From: Glandiceps talaboti
Lineage: Eukaryota > Hemichordata > Enteropneusta > Spengelidae
Direction: 5' to 3'
Length of the DNA: 64,000 nucleotides
Assembly (NCBI RefSeq): GCF_964340395.1
Contig: NC_135559.1
Span: forward strand, 15,653,563-15,717,562
In this document: positions 20,165 through 34,500 of the stretch, in pieces
Layout of the letters: the number at the start of each line of letters is the position of its first letter
Numbering within the stretch: the stretch's first letter is position 1
Notes under the pieces: generated by a model
What the model was told of the DNA's origin: nothing
The model's input: the letters and a program-made list of their open reading frames with translations, nothing else
Databases searched by the model: none
Program-made: the position numbers and the translations under genes

Positions 20165-23100
20165 TGTAATGATTTAGGTTGGGTAGTTATGGGAAAGATG
20201 ATCAGGGATGTAATGATTTAGGTTGGGTAGTTATGGGATAGATGATCAGGGGTGTAATGATTTAGGTTGGGTAGTTATGGGATAGATGATCAGGGGTGTA
20301 ATGATTTAGGTTGGGTAGCTATGGGATAGATGATCAGGGATGTAATGATTTAGGTTGGGTAGTTATGGGATAGATGATCAGGGATGTTATGATTTAGGTT
20401 GGGTAGTTATGGGATAGATTATCAGAGGTGTAATGATTTAGGTTGGGTAGCTATGGGATAGACGATCAGGGATTTAGTGCTTTAGGTTGGGTAGCTATGG
20501 GATAGATGATCAGGGACGTAGTGATTCAGGTTGGGTAGCTATGAGATAGATGATCAGGGGTGTAATGATTTAGGCTGGGTAGTTATTGAATAGATGATCA
20601 GGGATGTAATGATTTAGGTTGGGTAGCTATGAGATAGATGATCAGGGATGTACGGATTTAGGTTGGGTAGCTATGGGATAGATGATCTGGTATGTAGTGA
20701 TTTAGGTTGGGTAGCTATGGGATAGATGATCAGGGATGAAATGATTTACGTTGGGTAGATATGGGATAGATGATCAGGGATGTAATGATTTAGCTTGGGT
20801 AGTCATTGGAAAGATGATCAGGGATGTAATGATTTAGGTTGGGTAGTTATGGGATAGATGATCAGGGGTGTAATGATTTAGGTTGGGTAGTTATGGGATA
20901 GATGATCAGGGGTGTAATGATTTAGGTTGGGTAGCTATGGGATAGATGATCAGGGATTTAGGGATTTAGGTTGGGTAGCTATGGGAAAGATGATCAGGGA
21001 TGTAATGATTTAGGTTGGGTAGTTATGGAATAGATGCTCAGGGATGTAATGATTTAGGTTGTGTAGCTATGGGATAGACGATCAGGAATGTAGTGATTTA
21101 GGTTGGGTAGCTATGGGATAGATGATCAGGGACGTAGTGATTTAGGTTGTGTAGTTATGGGATAGATGATCAGTGATGTAATGATTTAGGTTGGGTAGTT
21201 ATGGAATAGATTATCAGGGATGTAATTATTTAGGTTGGGTAGCTATGGGGTAGATGATCGGGGTTGTACGGGTTTAGTTTGGGTAGCTATGGGATAGATG
21301 ATGTGGTATGTAGTGATTTAGGTTGGGTTGTTATGGGATAGATGATCAGGGGTGTAATGATTTAGGTTGGGTAGTTATGGGATAGATGCTCAGGGGTGTA
21401 ATGGTTTAGGTTGGGTAGCTATGGGATAGATGATCAGGGATGTAATGGTTTAGGTTGGGTAGCTATGGGATAGATGATCAGGGGTGTAATGATTTAGGTT
21501 GGGTAGTTATGGGATAGATGATCAGGGGTGTAATGATTTAGGTTAGGTAGTTATGGGAAAGATGATGAGGGATGTAATGATTTAGGTTGGGTAGTTATGG
21601 GATAGATGATCAGGGGTGTAATGATTTTGGTTGGGTAGCTATGGGATAGATGATCAGGGATTTACGGATTTAGGTTGGGTAGCTATGGGATAGATGATCA
21701 GGGATGTAATGATTTAGGTTGGGTAGCTATGGGATAGATGATCAGGGGTGTAATGATTTAGGTTGGGTAGTTATGGAATAGATGCTCAGGGATGTAATGA
21801 TTTAGGTTGTGTAGCTATGGGATAGACGATCAGGGATGTAGTGATTTAGGTTGGGTAGCTATGGGATAGATGATCAGGGGTGTAATGATTTAGGTTGGGT
21901 AGTTATGGAATAGATGATCAGGGATGTAGTGATTTAGGTTGGGTAGCTATGGGATAGATGATCAGGGATGTAGAGATTTAGGTTGGGTAGCTATGGGATA
22001 GATGATCAGGGGTGTAATGATTTAGGTTGGGTATCTATGGGATAGATGATCAGGGGTGTAATGATCTAGGTTGGGTAGCTATGGGATAGATGATCAGGGG
22101 TGTAATGATTTAGGTTGGGTAGCTATTGGATAGATGATCAGGGGTGTAATTATTTAGGTTGGGTAGCTATGGGATAGATGATCAGGGGTGTAATGATTTA
22201 GGTTGGGTAGTTATGGAATAGATGATCAGGGGTGTAATGATTTTGGTTGGGTAGCTATTGGATAGATGATCAGGGGTGTAATTATTTAGGTTGGGTAGCT
22301 ATGGGATAGATGATCAGGGGTGTAATGATTCAGGTTGGGTAGTTATGGAATAGATGATCAGGGATGTAATGGTCTAGGTTGGGTAGCTATGGGATAGATG
22401 ATCAGGGATGTAGTGATTTAGGTTGGGTAGCTATGGGATAGATGATCAGGTGTGTAATGATTTAGGTTGGGTAGTTATAGAATAGATGATCAGGGATGTA
22501 ATGATTTAGGTTGGGTAGCTATCGGATAGATGATCAGGGATTTACGGATTTAAGTTGGGTAGTTATGGAATAGATGATTAGGCCTAGGGGTGGAATGATT
22601 TAGGTTGGGTAGGTATGGGATAGACGATCAGGAATGTAGTGATTTAGGTTGGGTAGCTATGGAATAGATGATCAGGGACGTAGTGATTTAGGTTGGGTAG
22701 GTATAGGATAGATGATCAGGGGTGTAATGATTTAGGTTGTGTAGCAATGGGATAGACGATCAGGAATGTAATGATTTAGGTTGGGTAGTTATGGAATAGA
22801 TGCTCAGGGATATAATGATTTAGGTTGTGTAGCTATGGGATAGACGATCAGGGATGTAGTGATTTAGGTTGGGTAGCTAAGGGATAGATGATCAGGGATG
22901 TAGTGATTTAGGTTGCGTAGCTATGGGATAGATGATCAGGGGTGTAATGATTTAGGTTGGGTAGTTATGGAATAGATTATCAGGAATGTAATGATTTAGG
23001 TTTGGTAGCTATGGGATAGATGATCAGGGGTGTAAGGATTTGGGTTGGGTAGATATGGGATAGATGATCAGGGATGTAATGATTTAGGTTGGGTAGCTAT

Positions 23101-24130
23101 GGAATAGATAATCAGGGATGTAAGGATTTGGGTTGGGTAGATATGGGATAGATGATCTGGGATGTAAGGATTTAGGTTGGGTAGTTATGGGAAAGATGAT
23201 CAGGGATGTAATGATTTAGGTTGGGTAGTTATGGGATAGATGCTCAGGGATGTAATGATTTAGGTTGTGTAGCTATGGGATAGACGATCAGGGATGTAGT
23301 GATTTAGGTTGGGTAGCTACGGGATAGATGATCAGGGACGTAGTGATTTAGGTTGTGTAGCTATGGGATAGATGATCAGGGGTGTAATGATTTAGGTTGG
23401 GTATTTATGGAATAGATGATCAGGGATGTAATGATTTAGGTTGGGTAGCTATGGGGTAGATGCTCATGGATGTACGGGTTTAGTTTGGGTAGCTATTGGT
23501 TAGATGATGTGGTATGGTAGTGATTTAGGTTGGGTAGCTATGGGATAGATGATCAGGGATGTAATGATTTAGGTTGGGTACCTATGGAATAGATAATCAG
23601 GGATGTAAGGATTTGGGTTGGGTAGATATGGGATAGATGATCAGGGGAGGTAATGATTTAGGTTGGGTAGCTATTGGATAGATGATCAGGGATGTAATGA
23701 TTTAGGTTGGGCAGCTATGGGATAGAAGATCAGGGATGTAATGATTTAGGTTGCGTAGCAATGGGATAGATGATCAGGGATGTAATGATTTAGGTTGGGT
23801 AGCTATGGGATAGATGTTCAGGGGTGTAATAATTTAGGTTTGGTAGCTACGGGATAGATGATCAGGGATGTACGGGTTTAGGTTGGGTAGCTATGGGATA
23901 GATGATCAGGGTTGTAATGATTTAGGTTAGGTAGCTATGGGATAGATGATCAGGGATGTAATGATTTAGGTTTGGTAGTTATGGAATAGATGCTCAGGGA
24001 TATAATGATTTAGGTTGTGTAATAGATGATAAGGGATATAGTGACTTAGGTTGGGTAGCTATGGGATAGATGATCAGGGATGTAATGATTTAGGTTGGGT
24101 AGCTATGGGATAGATAATCAGAGATGTAAT

Positions 24131-25544
24131 AATTTAGGTTCGGTAGCTATGGGATAGATGATGAGGGATGTAATGATTTAGGTTGGGTAGTTATGGGATA
24201 GATGATCAGGGATGTACGGATTTTAGGTTGGGTAGATATGGGATAGATGATCAGGGATGTAATGATTTAGGTTAGTAGCTATGACATAGATGATGAGGGA
24301 TGGAATGATTTAGGTTGGGTAGCTATGGGATAGGTGGTCATGGATTTAATGATTTAGGTTGGGTAGGTATGGGATAGACGATCAGGGATGTAATGATTTA
24401 GGTTGGGTAGTTATGGAATAGATGCTCAGGGATGTAATGATTTAGGTTGGGTAGCTACGGGATAGATAATCAGGGACGTAGTGATTTAGGATGTGTAGCT
24501 ATGGGATAGATGATCAGGGGTGTAATGATTTAGGTTGGGTAGTTATGGAATAGATGATCAGGGATGTAATGATTTAGGTTGGGTAGCTATGGAGTAGATG
24601 ATCAGGGATGTACGGGTTTTTAGTTTCGGTAGCTATGGGATAGATGATGTGGTATGTAGTGATTTAGGTTGGGTAGCTATGGGATAGATGATCAGGGATG
24701 TAATGATTTAGGTTGGGTAGCTATGGAATAGATGATCAGGGGATGTAATGATTTAGGTTGGGTAGCTATGGGATAGATGATCAGGGATGTAATGATTTAG
24801 GTTAGGTAGTTATGGGATAGATGATCAGGGATGTAATAATTTAGGTTCGGTAGCTATGGGATAGATGATGAGGGATGTAATGATTTAGGTTGGGTAGTTA
24901 TGGGATAGATGATCAGGGATGTACGGATTTTAGGTTGGGTAGATATGGGATAGATGATCAGGGATGTAATGATTTAGGTTAGTAGCTATGACATAGATGA
25001 TGAGGGATGGAATGATTTAGGTTGGGTAGCTATGGGATAGGTGGTCATGGATTTAATGATTTAGGTTGGGTAGGTATGGGATAGACGATCAGGGATGTAA
25101 TGATTTAGGTTGGGTAGTTATGGAATAGATGCTCAGGGATGTAATGATTTAGGTTGGGTAGCTACGGGATAGATAATCAGGGACGTAGTGATTTAGGATG
25201 TGTAGCTATGGGATAGATGATCAGGGGTGTAATGATTTAGGTTGGGTAGTTATGGAATAGATGATCAGGGATGTAATGATTTAGGTTGGGTAGCTATGGA
25301 GTAGATGATCAGGGATGTACGGGTTTTTAGTTTCGGTAGCTATGGGATAGATGATGTGGTATGTAGTGATTTAGGTTGGGTAGCTATGGGATAGATGATC
25401 AGGGATGTAATGATTTAGGTTGGGTAGCTATGGAATAGATGATCAGGGGATGTAATGATTTAGGTTGGGTAGCTATGGGATAGATGATCAGGGATGTAAT
25501 GATTTAGGTTAGGTAGTTATGGGATAGATGATCAGGGATGTAAT
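24131..25544 (+). repeat. 707-bp tandem duplication present only in the first large copy
   Basis: About 24131-24837 repeats at 24838-25544. The marker ACGGGTTTTTAG lies at 24612 and 25319. The second large copy has a single version (marker at about 35749). The length, 16 x 44 + 3, reflects extra bases in some monomers. Confidence 0.85.
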
Positions 25545-28500
25545 GATTTAGGTTGGGTAGTTATGGGATAGATGATCAGGGGTGTAATGGTTTAGGTTGG
25601 GTAGTTATGGGATAGATGATCAGGGGTGTAATGATTTTGGTTGGGTAGCTATGGGATAGATGATCAGGGGTGTAATGATTTAGGTTGGATAGTTATGGGA
25701 TAAATGATCAGGGGTGTAATGATTTAGGTTGGGTAGTTATGGGAAAGATGATGAGGGATGTAATGATTTAGGTTGGGTAGTTATGGGATAGATGATTGGG
25801 GGTGTAATGATTTTGGTTGGGTAGCTATGGGATAGATGATCAGGGATTTACGGATTTAGGTTGGGTAGCTATGGGATCGATGATCAGGGATGTAATGATT
25901 TAAGTTGGGTAGTTATGGCATAGATGCTCAGGGATGTAATGATATTGGTTGTGTAGCTATGGGATAGACGATCAGGGATGTAGTGATTTAGGTTGGGTTA
26001 GCTATGGGATAGATGATCTGGTATGTAGTGATTTAGGTTGGGTAGCTATGGGATAGATGATCAGGGATGTAATGATTTAGGTTGGGTAGCTATGGAATAG
26101 ATAATCAGGGATGTAAGGATTTGGGTTGGGTAGATATGGGATAGATGATCTGGGATGTAAGGATTTAGGTTGGGTAGTTATGGGAAAGATGATCAGGGAT
26201 GTAATGATTTAGGTTAGGTAGTTATGGGATAGATTATCAGGGGTGTAATGATTTAGGTTGGGTAGTTATGGGATAGATGATCAGAGGTGTAATGATTTAG
26301 GTTGGGTAGCTATGGGATAGATGATCAGGGATTTACTGATTTAGGTTGGGTAGCTATGGGATAGATGATCAGGGATGTAATGATTTAGGTTGGGTAGTTA
26401 TGGAATAGATGCTCAGGGATGTAATGATTTAGGTTGTGTAGCTATGGGATAGACGATCAGGGATGTAGTGATTTAGGTTGGGTAGCTACTTGATAGATGA
26501 TCAGGGACGTAGTGATTTAGGTTGTGTAGCTATGGGATAGATGATCAGGGGTGTAATGATTTAGGTTGGGTATTTATGGAATAGATGATCAGGGATGTAA
26601 TGATTTAGGTTGGGTACCTATGAGGTAGATGATCAGGGATGTACGGGTTTAGTTTGGGTAGTTATTGGTTAGATGATGTGGTATGTAGTGATTTAGGTTG
26701 GGTAGCTATGGGACAGATGATCAGGGATGTAATGATTTAGGTTGGGTACCTATGGAATAGATAATCAGGGATGTAAGGATTTGGGTTGGGTAGATATGGG
26801 ATAGATGATCAGGGGAGGTAATGATTTAGGTTGGGTAACTATGGGATAGATGATCAGTGATGTAATGATTTAGGTTCGGCAGCTATGGGATAGAAGATCA
26901 GGGATGTAATGATTTAGGTTGCGTAGCAATGGGATAGATGATCAGGGATGTAATGATTTAGGTTGGGTAGCTATGGGATAGATGTTCAGGGGTGTAATAA
27001 TTTAGGTTTGGTAGCTATGGGATAGATGATCAGGGATGTACGGGTTTAGGTTGGGTAGCTATGGGATAGATGATCAGGGTTGTAATGATTTATGTTAGGT
27101 AGGTTTGGGATAGATGATCAGGGATGTAATGATTTAGGTTTGGTAGTTATGGAATAGATGCTCAGGGATGTAATGATTTAGGTTGTGTAATAGATGATAA
27201 GGGATATAGTGACTTAGGTTGGGTAGTTATGGGATAGATGATCAGGGATGTAATTATTTAGGTTGGGTAGCTATGGGATAGATAATCAGAGATGTAATAA
27301 TTTAGGTTGGGTGGCTATGGGATAGATGATGAGGGATGTAATGATTTAGTTTGGGTAGTTATGGGATAGATGATGAGGGACGTAATGATAATTAGGTTGG
27401 GTAGATATGGGATAGATGATCAGGGATGTAATGATTTAGGTTAGTAGCTATGACATAGATGATGAGGGATGGAAAGATTTAGGTTGGGTAGCTATGGGAT
27501 AGGTGGTCATGGATTTAATGATTTAGGTTGGGTAGGTATGGGATTGACGATCAGGGATGTAATGATTTAGGTTGGGTAGTTATGGAATAGATGCTCAGGG
27601 ATGTAATGATTTAGGTTGGGTAGCTATGGGATAGACGATCAGGGATGTAGTGATTTAGGTTGGGTACCTACGGGATAGATAATCAGGGACGTAGTGATTT
27701 AGGATGTGTAGCTATGGGATAGATGATCAGGGGTGTAATGATTTAGGTTGGGTAGTTATGGAATAGATGATCAGGGATGTAATGATTTAGGTTCGGTAGC
27801 TATGGGGTAGATGATCAGGGATGTACGGGCTTTGGTTGGGTAGCTTTGGGATAGATGATGTGGTATGTAGTGATTTAGGTTGGGTAGCTATGGGATAGAT
27901 GATCAGGGGTGTAATGATTTAGGTTGGGTAGTTATTGAATAGATGATCAGGGATGTAATGATTTAGGTTGGGTAGCTATGGGATAGATGATCAGGGATGT
28001 AGTGATTTAGGTTGAGTAGCTATGGGATAGATGATCAGGGATGTAGTGATTTAGGTTGGGTAGCTATGGGATAGACGATCAGGGATGTAATGATTTAGGT
28101 TGGGTAGCTATGGGATAGATGATCAGGGATGTAGTGATTTAGGTTGGGTAGCTATGGGATAGATGATCTGGGATGTAATGATTTAGGTTGGGTAGCTATG
28201 GGATAGATGATCGATCAGGGATGTATTGACTTAGGTTGATAGCTATGGAATAGATAATCAGGGATGTAAGGATTTGGGTTGGGTAGATATGGGATAGATG
28301 ATCAGGGATGTAATGATTTAGGTTGGGTAGCTATGGGATAGATGATCAGGGATGTAAGGATTTAGGTTGGGTAGTTATGGGATAGATGATCAGGGATGTA
28401 ATGATTTGGGTTGGGTAGTTATGGGAAAGATGATCAGGGGTGTAATGATTTAGGTTGGGTAGTTATGGGATAGATTATTAGGGGTGTAATGATTTAGGTT

Positions 28501-31500
28501 GGGTAGCTATCGGATAGATGATCAGGGATTTACGGATTTAAGTTGGGTAGTTATGGAATAGATGCTCAGGGATGTAATGATTTAGGTTGTGAAGCTATGG
28601 GATAGACGATCAAGGATGTAGTGATTTAGGTTGGGTAGCTACGGGATAAATGATCAGGGACGTAGTGATTTAGGTTGTGTGGCTATGGGATAGATGATCA
28701 GGGGTGTAATGATTTAGGTTGGGTAGTTATGGAATAGATGATCAGGGATGTAATGATTTAGGTTGGGTAGCTATGGAGTAGATGATCAGGGATGTACGGG
28801 TTTAGTTTCGGTAGCTATGGGATAGATGATGTGGTATGTAGTGATTTAGGTTGGGTAGCTATGGGATAGATGATCAGGGATGTAATGATTTAGGTTGGGT
28901 AGCTATGGAATAGATGATCAGGGGATGTAATGATTTAGGTTGGGTAGCTATGGGATAGATGATCAGGGATGTAATGATTTAGGTTAGGTAGTTATGGGAT
29001 AGATGATCAGGGATGTAATGATTTAGGTTGGGTAGTTATGGGATAGATGATCAGGGGTGTAATGGTTTAGGTTGGGTAGTTATGGGATAGATGATCAGGG
29101 GTGTAATGGTTTTGGTTGGGTAGCTATGGGATAGATGATCAGGGGTGTAATGATTTAGGTTGGATAGTTATGGGATAAATGATCAGGGGTGTAATGATTT
29201 AGGTTGGGTAGTTATGGGAAAGATGATGAGGGATGTAATGATTTAGGTTGGGTAGTTATGAGATAGATGATTAGGGGTGTAATGATTTTGGTTGGGTAGC
29301 TATGGGATAGATGATCAGGGATGTAATGATTTAGGTTGTGTAGCTATGGGATAGGTGGTCATGGATTTAATGATTTAGGTTGGGTAGGTATGGGATAGAC
29401 GATCAGGGATGTAGTGATTTAAGTTGGGTAGTTATGGAATAGATGCTCAGGGATGTAATGATTTAGGTTGTGTAGCTATGGGATAGACGATCGGGAATGT
29501 AGTGATTTAGGTTGGGTAGCTACGGGATAGATGATCAGGGACGTAGTGATTTAGGTTGTGTAGCTATGGGATAGATGATCAGGGGTGTAATGATTTAGGT
29601 TGGGTAGTTATGGAATAGATGATCAGGGATGTAATTATTTAGGTTGGGTAGCTATGGGGTAGATGATCGGGGTTGTACGGGTTTAGTTTGGGTAGCTATG
29701 GGATAGATGATGTGGTATGTAGTGATTTAGGTTGGGTAGTTATGGGATAGATGATCAGGGGTGTAATGATTTAGGTTGGGTAGTTATGGGATAGATGCAC
29801 AGGGGTGTAATGGTTTAGGTTGGGTAGCTATGGGATAGATGATCAGGGATGTAATGGTTTAGGTTGGGTAGCTATGGGATAGATGATCAGGGGTGTAATG
29901 ATTTAGGTTGGATAGTTATGGGATAGATGATCAGGGGTGTAATGATTTAGGTTAGGTAGTTATGGGAAAGATGATCAGGGGTGTAATGATTTTGGTTGGG
30001 TAGTTATGGGATAGATGATCAGGGGTGTAATGATTTTGGTTGGGTAGCTATGGGATAGATGATCAGGGGTGTAATGATTTTGGTTGGGTAGCTATGGGAT
30101 AGATGATCAGGGATTTACGGATTTAGGTTGGGTAGCTATGGGATAGATGATCAGGGATGTAATGATTTAGGTTGGGTAGTTATGGAATAGATGCTCAGGG
30201 ATTTAATGATTTAGGTTGTGTAGCTATGGGATAGACGATCAGGGATGTAGTGATTAGGGTTGGGTAGCTATGGGATAGATGATCAGGGATGTAGTGATTT
30301 AGGTTGGGTAGCTATGGGATAGATGATCAGGGGTGTAATGATTTAGGTTGGGTAGTTATTGAATAGATGATCAGGGATGTAATGATTTAGGTTGGGTAGC
30401 TATGGGATAGATGATCAGGGATGTACGGATTTAGGTTGGGTAGCTATGGGATAGATGATCAGGGATGTACGGATTTAGGTTGGGTAGCTATGGGATAGAT
30501 GATCTGGTATGTAGTGATTTAGGTTGGGTAGCTATGGGATAGATGATCAGGGATGTAATGATTTAGGTTGGGTAGCTATGGAATAGATAATCAGGGATGT
30601 AAGGATTTGGGTTGGGTAGATATGGGATAGATGATCAGGGATGTAATGATTTTGGTTGGGTAGTTATGGGATAGATGATCAGGGGTGTAATGATTTTGGT
30701 TGGGTAGCTATGGGATAGATGATCAGGGGTGTAATGATTTTGGTTGGGTAGCTATGGGATAGATGATCAGGGATTTACGGATTTAGGTTGGGTAGCTATG
30801 GGATAGATGATCAGGGATGTAATGATTTAGGTTGGGTAGTTATGGAATAGATGCTCAGGGATTTAATGATTTAGGTTGTGTAGCTATGGGATAGACGATC
30901 AGGGATGTAGTGATTAGGGTTGGGTAGCTATGGGATAGATGATCAGGGATGTAGTGATTTAGGTTGGGTAGCTATGGGATAGATGATCAGGGGTGTAATG
31001 ATTTAGGTTGGGTAGTTATTGAATAGATGATCAGGGATGTAATGATTTAGGTTGGGTAGCTATGGGATAGATGATCAGGGATGTACGGATTTAGGTTGGG
31101 TAGCTATGGGATAGATGATCAGGGATGTACGGATTTAGGTTGGGTAGCTATGGGATAGATGATCTGGTATGTAGTGATTTAGGTTGGGTAGCTATGGGAT
31201 AGATGATCAGGGATGTAATGATTTAGGTTGGGTAGCTATGGAATAGATAATCAGGGATGTAAGGATTTGGGTTGGGTAGATATGGGATAGATGATCAGGG
31301 ATGTAATGATTTAGGTTGGGTAGTTATGGGAAAGATGATCAGGGATGTAATGATTTAGGTTGGGTAGTTATGGGATAGATGATCAGGGGTGTAATGATTT
31401 AGGTTGGGTAGTTATGGGATAGATGATCAGGGGTGTAATGATTTAGGTTGGGTAGCTATGGGATAGATGATCAGGGATGTAATGATTTAGGTTGGGTAGT

Positions 31501-34500
31501 TATGGGATAGATGATCAGGGATGTTATGATTTAGGTTGGGTAGTTATGGGATAGATTATCAGAGGTGTAATGATTTAGGTTGGGTAGCTATGGGATAGAC
31601 GATCAGGGATTTAGTGCTTTAGGTTGGGTAGCTATGGGATAGATGATCAGGGACGTAGTGATTCAGGTTGGGTAGCTATGAGATAGATGATCAGGGGTGT
31701 AATGATTTAGGCTGGGTAGTTATTGAATAGATGATCAGGGATGTAATGATTTAGGTTGGGTAGCTATGAGATAGATGATCAGGGATGTACGGATTTAGGT
31801 TGGGTAGCTATGGGATAGATGATCTGGTATGTAGTGATTTAGGTTGGGTAGCTATGGGATAGATGATCAGGGATGAAATGATTTACGTTGGGTAGATATG
31901 GGATAGATGATCAGGGATGTAATGATTTAGCTTGGGTAGTCATTGGAAAGATGATCAGGGATGTAATGATTTAGGTTGGGTAGTTATGGGATAGATGATC
32001 AGGGGTGTAATGATTTAGGTTGGGTAGTTATGGGATAGATGATCAGGGGTGTAATGATTTAGGTTGGGTAGCTATGGGATAGATGATCAGGGATTTAGGG
32101 ATTTAGGTTGGGTAGCTATGGGAAAGATGATCAGGGATGTAATGATTTAGGTTGGGTAGTTATGGAATAGATGCTCAGGGATGTAATGATTTAGGTTGTG
32201 TAGCTATGGGATAGACGATCAGGAATGTAGTGATTTAGGTTGGGTAGCTATGGGATAGATGATCAGGGACGTAGTGATTTAGGTTGTGTAGTTATGGGAT
32301 AGATGATCAGTGATGTAATGATTTAGGTTGGGTAGTTATGGAATAGATTATCAGGGATGTAATTATTTAGGTTGGGTAGCTATGGGGTAGATGATCGGGG
32401 TTGTACGGGTTTAGTTTGGGTAGCTATGGGATAGATGATGTGGTATGTAGTGATTTAGGTTGGGTTGTTATGGGATAGATGATCAGGGGTGTAATGATTT
32501 AGGTTGGGTAGTTATGGGATAGATGCTCAGGGGTGTAATGGTTTAGGTTGGGTAGCTATGGGATAGATGATCAGGGATGTAATGGTTTAGGTTGGGTAGC
32601 TATGGGATAGATGATCAGGGGTGTAATGATTTAGGTTGGGTAGTTATGGGATAGATGATCAGGGGTGTAATGATTTAGGTTAGGTAGTTATGGGAAAGAT
32701 GATGAGGGATGTAATGATTTAGGTTGGGTAGTTATGGGATAGATGATCAGGGGTGTAATGATTTTGGTTGGGTAGCTATGGGATAGATGATCAGGGATTT
32801 ACGGATTTAGGTTGGGTAGCTATGGGATAGATGATCAGGGATGTAATGATTTAGGTTGGGTAGCTATGGGATAGATGATCAGGGGTGTAATGATTTAGGT
32901 TGGGTAGTTATGGAATAGATGCTCAGGGATGTAATGATTTAGGTTGTGTAGCTATGGGATAGACGATCAGGGATGTAGTGATTTAGGTTGGGTAGCTATG
33001 GGATAGATGATCAGGGGTGTAATGATTTAGGTTGGGTAGTTATGGAATAGATGATCAGGGATGTAGTGATTTAGGTTGGGTAGCTATGGGATAGATGATC
33101 AGGGATGTAGTGATTTAGGTTGGGTAGCTATGGGATAGATGATCAGGGGTGTAATGATTTAGGTTGGGTATCTATGGGATAGATGATCAGGGGTGTAATG
33201 ATCTAGGTTGGGTAGCTATGGGATAGATGATCAGGGGTGTAATGATTTAGGTTGGGTAGCTATTGGATAGATGATCAGGGGTGTAATTATTTAGGTTGGG
33301 TAGCTATGGGATAGATGATCAGGGGTGTAATGATTTAGGTTGGGTAGTTATGGAATAGATGATCAGGGGTGTAATGATTTTGGTTGGGTAGCTATTGGAT
33401 AGATGATCAGGGGTGTAATTATTTAGGTTGGGTAGCTATGGGATAGATGATCAGGGGTGTAATGATTCAGGTTGGGTAGTTATGGAATAGATGATCAGGG
33501 ATGTAATGGTCTAGGTTGGGTAGCTATGGGATAGATGATCAGGGATGTAGTGATTTAGGTTGGGTAGCTATGGGATAGATGATCAGGTGTGTAATGATTT
33601 AGGTTGGGTAGTTATAGAATAGATGATCAGGGATGTAATGATTTAGGTTGGGTAGCTATCGGATAGATGATCAGGGATTTACGGATTTAAGTTGGGTAGT
33701 TATGGAATAGATGATTAGGCCTAGGGGTGGAATGATTTAGGTTGGGTAGGTATGGGATAGACGATCAGGAATGTAGTGATTTAGGTTGGGTAGCTATGGA
33801 ATAGATGATCAGGGACGTAGTGATTTAGGTTGGGTAGGTATAGGATAGATGATCAGGGGTGTAATGATTTAGGTTGTGTAGCAATGGGATAGACGATCAG
33901 GGATGTAATGATTTAGGTTGGGTAGTTATGGAATAGATGCTCAGGGATATAATGATTTAGGTTGTGTAGCTATGGGATAGACGATCAGGGATGTAGTGAT
34001 TTAGGTTGGGTAGCTAAGGGATAGATGATCAGGGATGTAGTGATTTAGGTTGCGTAGCTATGGGATAGATGATCAGGGGTGTAATGATTTAGGTTGGGTA
34101 GTTATGGAATAGATTATCAGGAATGTAATGATTTAGGTTTGGTAGCTATGGGATAGATGATCAGGGGTGTAAGGATTTGGGTTGGGTAGATATGGGATAG
34201 ATGATCAGGGATGTAATGATTTAGGTTGGGTAGCTATGGAATAGATAATCAGGGATGTAAGGATTTGGGTTGGGTAGATATGGGATAGATGATCTGGGAT
34301 GTAAGGATTTAGGTTGGGTAGTTATGGGAAAGATGATCAGGGATGTAATGATTTAGGTTGGGTAGTTATGGGATAGATGCTCAGGGATGTAATGATTTAG
34401 GTTGTGTAGCTATGGGATAGACGATCAGGGATGTAGTGATTTAGGTTGGGTAGCTACGGGATAGATGATCAGGGACGTAGTGATTTAGGTTGTGTAGCTA

